A DNA stretch of 64,000 nt from Bacillota bacterium (GTDB lineage Bacteria > Bacillota > Clostridia > Acetivibrionales > DTU013). This document shows positions 18,311 through 27,800 of this stretch, one piece after another (the first letter of the stretch is position 1; each line of letters starts with the position of its first letter). The stretch lies in the NCBI GenBank assembly GCA_023433505.1, contig JAEZCO010000091.1, positions 186,001 through 250,000 of the forward strand. The letters are read 5' to 3'. The notes under the pieces were generated by a model. That model made no database searches. It was not told the DNA's origin and saw nothing but the letters and a program-made list of their open reading frames with translations. Made by a program: the position numbers and the translations under genes.

Positions 18311-20092
18311 TTGTATATAAGGAAGCTGATACTCACATACTCTCTGATCTCGTTAGTGCTATTGGTTTCTCTTACTTTCATTATAACAGGTAAGTTTGAA
18401 AAATTGCTGCTGTCAAAAGAAATCATGAACGAGAAGCAGTTTGTGGAAGACTTCACGGGTTATATGGACAATACAATCGCAGCGGCGAAAAACATCATAG
18501 AAGAAATTTATCTTTCCGATCAAAGCTTCAAGGAGGATTTTTTTTACTGGCTGTCAACCTACAACGATGGTCAGTTGTCCTATGAGGAGCTGAACAAGAA
18601 AAGAAAATTTGATTCCCTTTTTTCGAAAGCCATGGATAATACTCCCGAAATTCTTGATATCATTATCAGCAATAATGATATTGTAGCGTATGCATATTCC
18701 AGATTCCTGAGAGATGTCAATCAAGTTTATGATTTTTCCCAGTTCCCATGGTACAGGGATATTAAGGGTATCAATGGCAGGGTGCGCATTATCCCTTCGT
18801 ATCAGCCAAAATATATCGTCAATCAAAAAAAGTACGTATACACGCTTGCCGCCACAATTTTCAACACGGATTACAAACCCCAGGGGGTTATCCTTTTTAA
18901 CATGGGCGTAGAATTCCCTGACAGGTTTTTCAAAAAATACAACAAGGATACAAAAGGCCTGATGCTGGTCCTAAATAAGCAGGGAGAAGTTATCTACGAT
19001 TCTTCCGGCAGCTTTTTAGGCAGGAAATATCCCTACTTTACCCAGCTGGAAAGCAGCAGGAATTATACCCTTCTTAACGAGCAGGAATGCCTGATAACCC
19101 TTGATAAAAGCAGCAAAAACGGTTTCGTTGTCGCAGGCATCATCACAAAGAAGGAATTATTCGGAGGCATTTCAAAAATCCTTCAGCCTATTTATTTGAT
19201 TCTCATTATTTTTGTTATCATCGGCGTCCTTCTTATTTTTTTCAACAGCGTTTTCCTGTCCACGAAAATAAATCACATCCTCAAGGCTATCAAGGAGGTA
19301 AAAACCGGTAATCTGAAAGCCAGGATACCGGTGCGAAACGGAAAGGATGAGCTTGAGCAAATATCCATACAATTTAACGCCATGTGTGAAAAGCTGGATG
19401 AGTATATAAAGAAGGTATATTTCTCGGGTTTACGGCAGAAGGATGCAGAATTGGCTGCATTGCAAGCCCAGATCAATCCCCATTTTCTCTATAACACCAT
19501 TGAAGCGATACGGATGAAGGCAATTCTCAATAACGAACGGGATCTGGCAAATATGCTCTATCTCCTGAGCGACCTCTTTCGCATGTCGATAAAGGGAGAC
19601 GGCATGTTCGTGACGATTGAGGATGAAATCGCCTATTGTAAATCTTATCTGGATTTGCATGGAATAAGACATGGTGAAAAGCTGAAAACCGAATTTGCCA
19701 TATCGAAGGAAATTAAAAACTCAAAAATTCCAAAGCTGCTCCTGCAGCCGATTATTGAAAATGCTATCATCCATGGCATGGAAACCATTAGCGAAGGGCA
19801 AATACGTATCACTATCGAAGGCTGCCTTAAAGACGGTAACATCTTGATTTCTGTGGCGGATAACGGCGCTGGAATAGAACCCGGAAAACTGGAAGAACTG
19901 AAAAATGAAATTAAATCGGAAACCCAATTTTCCAGCGATAAAAGCATAGGCTTACGAAATGTAAATGACCGCATAAAATTAATCTACGGAGATAATTATG
20001 AGCTCGATCTGGACAGCACGCCTCAAAAGGGTACAAAAATAACAATCGTACTGCCTGAAGAAAACAGGAAGGAGGCGCTGCTGCATGTATAG
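18311..20092 (+). CDS. YesM-type sensor histidine kinase
   Basis: Membrane sensor kinase of about 593 residues, divergent from the LplB/LplC unit it probably controls. Membrane helix near the N-terminus, a long extracytoplasmic region, second helix near 295-318, HAMP, His-kinase box QAQINPHFLYNT with the phosphoacceptor His, then LLQPIIENAIIHG and DNGAGI ATPase boxes. Start: an ATG at 18293 has no ribosome binding site, whereas TTG at 18311 has AAAGGTG eight bases upstream and leaves the short basic N-terminus usual in this family; both are possible. The response regulator gene overlaps the end by eight bases. Confidence 0.92.
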   Translation: MYIRKLILTYSLISLVLLVSLTFIITGKFEKLLLSKEIMNEKQFVEDFTGYMDNTIAAAKNIIEEIYLSDQSFKEDFFYWLSTYNDGQLSYEELNKKRKFDSLFSKAMDNTPEILDIIISNNDIVAYAYSRFLRDVNQVYDFSQFPWYRDIKGINGRVRIIPSYQPKYIVNQKKYVYTLAATIFNTDYKPQGVILFNMGVEFPDRFFKKYNKDTKGLMLVLNKQGEVIYDSSGSFLGRKYPYFTQLESSRNYTLLNEQECLITLDKSSKNGFVVAGIITKKELFGGISKILQPIYLILIIFVIIGVLLIFFNSVFLSTKINHILKAIKEVKTGNLKARIPVRNGKDELEQISIQFNAMCEKLDEYIKKVYFSGLRQKDAELAALQAQINPHFLYNTIEAIRMKAILNNERDLANMLYLLSDLFRMSIKGDGMFVTIEDEIAYCKSYLDLHGIRHGEKLKTEFAISKEIKNSKIPKLLLQPIIENAIIHGMETISEGQIRITIEGCLKDGNILISVADNGAGIEPGKLEELKNEIKSETQFSSDKSIGLRNVNDRIKLIYGDNYELDLDSTPQKGTKITIVLPEENRKEALLHV

Positions 20093-21653
20093 CCTGCTTA
20101 TTGTAGACGATGAATATCTGATCCGTGAAGGCCTTAGAAAGATAATCGATTGGAATACATATGATATAGACGTTGCTGCTGTCGCAGCAAATGGTGCCGA
20201 AGCTTTGGCACAGATACCGATATTACGCCCTGAAATCATTATTACCGACATTAAAATGCCTATGATGGACGGATTGGAGTTAATCGACCACATAAACCGC
20301 GCTTACCCATGGATCAAAGTCATCGTCATCAGCGGTTATGACGATTTTGAGTTTGTAAAGAAGTCGATGCTTTATGGCGTTGAAAATTATATATTAAAGC
20401 CTGTGAATGAAAATGAATTGATTACGACGCTTATCGGTACCACGCAAAAAATTGAGAGTGAGTTTAATGAAAAGGTGGTCACGCTTCAGGATATCGACAT
20501 AATAAAGGACAACATGTTCTGCAGCTTGATTTACAATAATTTCGAGCCGAACCGGATAAAATCCAAATTCGCCATGATGGGTTATCATTTTGAGTCCGGT
20601 CATTATTATGCGGCAGTAATCAAGCTTCTGGAGCATGCAAGGCGCTCTGAAGCGGAAATTGTGGCAATGAAGCAGGATTTCCTGCGATATATAACAAAAT
20701 CAGCCGCATCGCTGCAGCCAATCTATGCTTTTTTCGATTACAGCGGAAATCTGGTGCTGATCCTGTTCCAAAATGATGGTTCAGCCAATGTGGAGCTGCT
20801 TTATCCTTCCCTCACCGGCCTTATCGAGTATTCCAGGCAGGTGGAAAAGGTAGATATATTTTTAACCTTAGGCAGCGCCGCGGACAGTATTTATGCAACA
20901 AGCAGCTCCTATAGCAATGCCGTGGCACTTCAGGATTATTTATATATCACTCCTCCAAACACAGTTTTGTCTTTTGATAACATAAAAATGAATAAGGAGA
21001 CTCCAAGCCGTAAATTAAGCGTGAATTTCAAAGAGTTATCCAAATTGATTCTCAACTGCAGGCTGGAAGATATAGACTTTTTCTTTGCAAGCTTATTTAA
21101 AGAAGTACCGCACCTTGAAAATATATCGCTTGATTATTTGCGCAGTGTTTCTATGGATATAATTGTCGAACTGTCAAGGATAATAAAGTCACAAGGCATA
21201 AACACTGACAAAATCGTGCAGTATTACAGCAGCTACTATCGCGACTTTACGAGCATTAAAACCTTCCATGACTCGCTCCGTTGGGCCCGGGATACATCGA
21301 TTGCCGCTGCCAGAGCAATCCTTGTCCAAAAGGAACAGCCGCAGAACCTGATACAAAGAATTATCCGGCATGTGGATGAAAACTTTACCGGAGAGCTTTC
21401 CATTAAAAGCCTTGGTATTGAATTCAACGTAACCCCGAACTATATAGGTTTGCTGTTCAAACAGGAGAAGGGCAGGCATTTTGTTGATTATATACGCTAC
21501 CTGAGAATCGAAAAAGCCAAGGAACTGCTTCGCAGCACAAACCTGAAAGCAAATGAAATCGCTTTGAAAGTCGGTTACGTTGACGCCGACTATTTCTATA
21601 AGACTTTCAAAAAATATGAAGGTATCAGTCCGACCGAATACAAGCAGCTTTGA
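20085..21653 (+). CDS. Response regulator with AraC-type HTH (YesN-like)
   Basis: Full-length YesN-like activator of 522 residues. Receiver domain 1-120 with DDE, phosphoacceptor Asp55 (ITDIKMPM) and ILKPVN. A long middle region of about 280 residues follows, then two AraC HTH units at about 420-522, closing with DADYFYKTFKKYEGISPTEYK. Start ATG at 20085 lies inside the end of the kinase gene with AAGGAGG nine bases upstream, so translation is coupled. Likely activator of the divergent permease, permease, binding protein, secreted protein and 824-aa protein unit. Confidence 0.94.
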   Translation: MYSLLIVDDEYLIREGLRKIIDWNTYDIDVAAVAANGAEALAQIPILRPEIIITDIKMPMMDGLELIDHINRAYPWIKVIVISGYDDFEFVKKSMLYGVENYILKPVNENELITTLIGTTQKIESEFNEKVVTLQDIDIIKDNMFCSLIYNNFEPNRIKSKFAMMGYHFESGHYYAAVIKLLEHARRSEAEIVAMKQDFLRYITKSAASLQPIYAFFDYSGNLVLILFQNDGSANVELLYPSLTGLIEYSRQVEKVDIFLTLGSAADSIYATSSSYSNAVALQDYLYITPPNTVLSFDNIKMNKETPSRKLSVNFKELSKLILNCRLEDIDFFFASLFKEVPHLENISLDYLRSVSMDIIVELSRIIKSQGINTDKIVQYYSSYYRDFTSIKTFHDSLRWARDTSIAAARAILVQKEQPQNLIQRIIRHVDENFTGELSIKSLGIEFNVTPNYIGLLFKQEKGRHFVDYIRYLRIEKAKELLRSTNLKANEIALKVGYVDADYFYKTFKKYEGISPTEYKQL

Positions 21654-21660
21654 CTGGCTG

Positions 21661-21690
21661 ATGGAGGACATCTTATAGGATGTCCTCCAT
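21661..21690. terminator. Hairpin between converging YesN-like and glucan synthase genes
   Basis: Perfect 12-bp stem ATGGAGGACATC / GATGTCCTCCAT with a 6-base loop, seven bases after the regulator stop codon. No T-tract follows on either strand, so it may be a weak terminator or mRNA 3'-end stabiliser. The rest of the gap to 21836 shows no gene. Confidence 0.55.
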
Positions 21691-21835
21691 CGATGCCTGA
21701 AAGCCTGGTATATATTAGTGGTAAATCCTGTGCTGGCGGGGGTCACATATCTGAAAGGAAGTACAGGAACGCAAATATTGTAGGCATGTGTCATGGCTCT
21801 GACAGGCCAAGTCTTGCGAAGGAGTAGTATACGCC

Positions 21836-24800
21836 TCATCCCATAACCACAACAACATTGTGTTCTCTTCCGTCATCAATCAGGCTCAAAGTATTCCCGG
21901 GACATTCGTTCCCGTCTGCCGTAACCTCCAGTACGCCCTTGCTCACGCCCTGGGGATTTTCAATCGTAATATTGTAGGTTGTATTGCAAAAACGGTAATG
22001 TACCTGGTACCCGCTCCAGCTTTCCGGTATGCAGGGGTCAAAATTCATCCGGTCTCCGTGTTTGCGTATGCCCAGGATATTTTCCACGCCAACAGTGTAA
22101 AACCAGCCTGCAGCACCGGTATACCAGGACCAGCCGCCTCTTCCCGCATGGGGCGATACGGCATATACATCTGCGGAGACCACATAAGGCTCCACTTTAT
22201 ACCGTGCATACTCAATTTCTGTCCTCGCATGATTTACGGGATTGATCATGTGGAACAGCTCCCAGGCCTTTTCTCCGGCTCCAAGCTCGGCAAAGCCCAT
22301 CACAGTCCAGGTGGCGGCATGGGTGTACTGTCCGCCGTTTTCACGGACTCCCGGAACATATCCCTTGATATACCCCGGCTTGAGATTACCGTTATCAAAG
22401 GGCGGCGTCAAAAGCTTTATGACGCCTTCTTCCCGGTCGATCAAATATTTCTCCAGCGCTTCCATTGCCTCCTTTACCCGTTCAGGTTTTGCGGCCCCGG
22501 AGATGGCGGCCCATGACTGGGATATGGAGTCTATCCTGCATTCGGAGTTCTGGACGGAGCCCAGGGGAGTACCGTCGTCAAAATAGGCTCTTCTGTACCA
22601 ACTGCCGTCCCAGGCTTCATTTTCTATGGATTGCACAATCTTTGAAGCAGTCTCGGTATATCTTTCAGCTCTCTTTTTGTCATTCCAGCCGGTACAAACC
22701 GGGATGAACTTTTGAAGTACCCTGTAGAGGAACCACCCAAGCCAGACACTCTCGCCTCTGCCCTTGTTTCCCACGGTATTCATGCCGTCATTCCAGTCTC
22801 CCGAGCCCATAAGCGGTATCCCGTGGACCCCGAACCGCAGCGACAGGTCTATGGAACGTATGCAGTGCTCATAGAGTGTGCCGCTTTCGCGGGAGATCCA
22901 GGGGATATCGTATCTTTCATCCTCGTTTTCCGCAAGCCTTTCCGACTCGATAAAGGGAATTTCCGTGTGGAGGATATCCCAATCTCCGGTATGATCCACA
23001 TATTCAGCGGTCACATAGGGCAGCCACAGCAAATCGTCCGAATATTTTGTCCGGATGCCTTTTCCTTCCTCGTTATGCCACCAATGTTGCACGTCGCCTT
23101 CAATAAATTGCCGGGATGCGTGCAGCAGAATCTGCTTTCTGGAAAGCTCCGGCCAGATATTCAATACCGCCATACAGTCCTGCAGCTGGTCCCGGAACCC
23201 AAAAGCCCCTCCCGCCTGATAGAAGGCGGACCTTGCCCAAAGCCTGCAGGAGATGACCTGGTAGAGCAGCCATCCGTTAAGGATCACATTCATGGACTTG
23301 TCCGGCGTGTCAACCTGCATCACGCCAAGCTTTTCCGCCCATATCCTCCTGACTCTCTCCAATTCCTCCCCGGCAAGGTGGGGAGCCCGGTATTTGCCGG
23401 CTATAAATTCTGCTTCCTCAGGGGATCCGGCCTGTCCGAACAGGAATACCACCTGTCTCTCTTCCCCTGCCTCCAGCCTTATCACCGTTTTTACAGCCGC
23501 ACAGGGGTCCAATCCCGCGCCGACCCTGCCGGAAAAGCTTTCCGAATACATGGCCGCCGGCTGCTCCATACTGCCGTTGATGCCAAGAAACTCATATCTG
23601 TCGCCTGTATAGCTGCATTGATTCTCCGAGGCACATACAAATGCAATTTTATCTTCGGAGTCGCCGGTATATTTATTCTCCATCAGCAAAATACCCGGGT
23701 CCTCCTTGAGTCCGGTCACTATATACGGCCATGTGGAGCTGCCGTTTACTCCCAAAACGGGTCTTACATAATAGGAAAGCGTAATTTCTCTTGCAGCTCC
23801 GGAAACATTCCTGAAGGATACCAGCGTAAGCTTTACATGATCGCTGCCTGCAGCAAACAACGTCATGCTTTGTTCTATTCCATGACTGTCATGCCTGAAG
23901 ACCGAATACCCAAAGCCATGCCTTACAATATAAGCCCCATCTTCTCTTACAGGCTTTGGCGTGATACTCCAGAAGCTTCCGTCCATATTGTCCTTTATAT
24001 AGAGGGCTTCACTGAGCCTGTCGGTTACGGGGTCGTTGGACCAGGCCGTCAGCTTGTTTTCCCTGCTGTTGCCGGACCAGGTATAGCCTCCGCCGGATTC
24101 CGTCACAAGGAAACCAAAGCCCGGATTGGCAATAACGTTGGTCCAGGGGGTGGGGGTGGTGTAATTTTTCTGCAGCTTGATGATGTATTCCCTGCCGTCG
24201 GCACTAAATCCGCCGATTCCATTATAGAAATCCAGTTTCCCCACATCCGGAACTGCAGAGGGGGACTGAGTCAAGGTACCCCGGTCTTGTTCCGCGGATT
24301 TTCCGGTAAGCGAAATATAGGAGGTTTTCCACGCCTTGCTTATCTGCTCTTTCAGCGCATTGATGCTGCCTCTTACGACAAACCTTGCTGCTGTAAAGAA
24401 TAGATTGACCTGGTCAGCCTCCATGACGGAAGCGCTTTTTATGAAGACGCCGCCTTTCCTGTCCATAAGCTCTCTTGCATGGGTGGCGGCCGCAGCGTCC
24501 CTTACCATATCCAGTATGGGCTGCGAGTAGCCGCCTTCATTTTCTATGAGAATGATCAAATCAATTTCCAGGCCCTTCATTCTCCAGTATTCATGGGCCT
24601 TGAGAACCCAGAACACAATGTCCATGTCCTCTCTTCCGGTGATACAGGCCAGCAGTATGGGCAGATCTCCGGAAATGCCAAAGGGCCACAGGTCCGGCTG
24701 CGCCTTGCTGTTTCTTTCAATGGCGCCGCCGATTTCCGCTCTTAAGGGATTGTGCACCAGCAGGAACGGCACCAGCTCAAGAAACAGCTCCACATCCTCC

Positions 24801-27800
24801 GACTTCAGCCCCAGATATCTTGATTCTACCTGGCTCCGGGTCCATGACAGCTCGAAAACCCTTTCCGAAGCTTTGATGTCCTGATACTTTTCCGCCAGCT
24901 CCAACGCAAATTTTCTGGTTTCGGCAACTGCAACGGTATACGCGACCCTTGCCGTTTGCCCGGGCTCTATCCTTATGCGCCTCCGCAGGCTCATCACCGG
25001 ATCCAGCACCGAGCCTTCGCTGTTGGACATGGGCTGATCCGGCTCCATGGCTGCAGGTCTTGCCAGGCTCCTGTTTCTTCCGATGAATTTCATCCTGTCG
25101 GTCTCATACTGTATGTCGCCTACGGTATTGCCTTCAACTGCCATGGTATGCATGAGCCATACCGGCTTGCGCCCCTCCGTCCTGTGTCTTCTCGACGCCA
25201 GCAAGCAGGAGCGTTCCCTTACATATTCCGTCCGGATAAAGAGCTTGCTGAAAGCAGGATGTGCAGCATCATCCTCCGGGGAAGACAACACCGCTTCGAA
25301 GTAGCTGGTGACTTCGATTACCCTTGCATGCCCGCTGTGATTCGTCAAAGAAACCCTTCTAACCTCTGCATTGTCTTCAGGGGATACGGTTATTTCCGTA
25401 TACGTTTCAATGTTCCCGTCCTTCCTGTGAAACTCCGCCTTGTCCGGTGAAAATACCACTTTGTATTTCTCCGGTATGTCGTTGTATGGCTCGAATGCGG
25501 CCGTCCAGGTATTGTTTGAATTAACGTTCTGGATATAGATATACATTCCGCCCATTTCCGCCGAAACATCCCCGGACCACCGGGTAACCGCCATGCCTTC
25601 GTTTTTGCTGCAGCTTGACCCGCCGTCGGTAATTGATACCGAATAGCTTCCGTTTGAAAGAATATGCATGTGGGGAAGGATGGAATCCGGGATGCCAAAG
25701 GTCCTGACAGCTTCTCCTTCACCTGCTTCGGTCCTTTTCTCCGTAAAGGTGCACTCATCCCTGTACTCTTTGGCAAAGAGCCCCCCTTCGGGACTTTTTT
25801 CCTGCAGCAGCAGCTCGGCGGACTTTATGACAGGGTCGGAATGAAAGCGCTTTTGAAGGATATTCCGGTTGAAATAATTATTCAAAGCGGCAATGCTCAT
25901 ACCCTGGTGATGAGCCATGAAGCTTTTGACAATACTGCTGTGTACGTTTCTTTCCAGCCGTGAAGGCGTAAAGTCAACGGCTTCATAAAGTCCGTAGTCG
26001 CCGTCCATGCCTATTTTGTCCAGCTCGGCAACGTTTTTCGCCGCACCGGCAGGATCAAGGGCGACTGCAAGTACGCAGGAATAGGGGGATACCACCATGT
26101 CGTTTCCCAGGCCTCTTTTGAGCCCCAACTCCGGTACGCCGAAAGCCTTGTACTGATAGTTCAGATTGATATCAAAGGCATTATATCCCGACTCCGATAT
26201 GCCCCATGGAATTTTCCGGTGCTTTCCGTACCTTTTCTGGGTCCGGATCACAAAACCGTAGGTTTCATCAAACAAGGTATTCTCAAAATTGCGGATAATC
26301 AGAAGGGGCATAAGGTATTCAAACATTGTGCCCGTCCAGGAAATCAAGCCTTTAGCTCCATCGGAGGAGGCCAGCTTCCTGCCCAGCCGGAACCAATGCT
26401 TGCTGTCCGCCTCGCCGCGGGCTATTGCAATATAGCTGGCCTGCCTTGCCTCCGAAGCCAGCAGGTCGTAGTATGACTTGCTCAAGTGTCCGTCTTCGAC
26501 ATTATAACCGATGGAAAACAACTGGCGCTTCTGATCAAAAAGCGGAGCAAACTTCATGTTATCAATAAGGCTGTTGATCCTTTCCGTTAACGCCATAATA
26601 TGGGCTGTGAGAGACTCAACCTTCAAATGGGCTTCCCTTAAAAGCTCCAGCGCCTTATCAAAATTTTCCCCTGAGCCTTCCTTTTTGCCGGTTTTGATTG
26701 CTTCCAGCCGCGACAGAGTATTGGCGTAAATGCCGGAAAGCCCCGATAGACCGTTGGGCTTCTTGAGCTTATCCATGGCCTCGCCGGCCAGGCCCTCAAG
26801 CGCTGAAAACTCTTCGGGGAAAACCACAGCAGGATACAGGGCCTGCATTTCTTTCCCAAAGGAATCAATTGCAGCCGAAGCTTTTCTTCCCCAATAGGTC
26901 CCGGACAGCGAGCCTCTTTTTCCATTCCCGTCCAGTTCCTTTAAATATCCGGAAATGATTGAGCTCCATCCGGCCAGGTCCATATTTCCATTGTCGATAA
27001 AACGTTGAAGTCCAGCCGTATCCATGACTTGCTGGTTTCTTTCCTCATTCAGCAAACGAAGGGTATCCATTAGTCCCTGAGCCGTACCGACATCCGGTAC
27101 AGGCTTATGGATATATTCCTTCAAGGCTTCCCTCAGCACGATCAAATACCCCAGCAGATTTCCGCTGTCTACGGTAGATACATAAAGAGGCTTCATGGTT
27201 TCCAGGGTAATGGTATTGTACCAGTTATACAAATGTCCTTTCCACTTTTCCATCTTGTCAATGGTCGTAATGATATTGTCAAGACCGGCGCACGCCTCGA
27301 AAAGGCTGATATACCCCATATCATAGGCGGACAGGACAGAGATCAGCAAAAGCCCTATATTGGTGGGAGAAGTCCTGTGGGCTGCGCCCTTGGGCGGCTC
27401 CTCCTGATAATTGTCCGGAGGCAGATAATTATCCTCCCTGACCGCAAAATCCTCAAAATACCTCCAGGTCTTCCTGGCAAGCCTCCTGAGTTTTGCCATT
27501 TCTTCAAGGGAAAGGGTGTCTTTTTTTCGTACTGTGGGTTTGCTTATCATCCATGCAATCGCAGGAGAAGCTGCCCAGAGAGCTGCAGCAGGAATCGCCA
27601 GCGCCAATGCTTCCGGGTAATGCGTCAGCAGCGGCAAGGCGATAACGGCCAAAGCCCCGGCAATACACATCCACATCCTTTTGACAGAGCTTCTTACATC
27701 ATTTTTCAGGATGTTTTCCATGTCTGCCGCTGTGATCCACTCCAGCATCTTGCGCCTGGTGAAAATCACCCGGACAAGCGTCCGTGCTATGGCATCCGCC

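Noticed and set aside
22712..24403. 563-codon open frame on the plus strand inside the glucan synthase gene
   Set aside because: It lies antisense to well-conserved GH94-type coding sequence and reads as low-sense shadow protein rich in Pro, His, Arg and Cys.
25840..25860. cre-like sequence TGAAAGCGCTTTTG
   Set aside because: Near match to the CcpA site but deep within the glucan synthase coding region and imperfect at the end.
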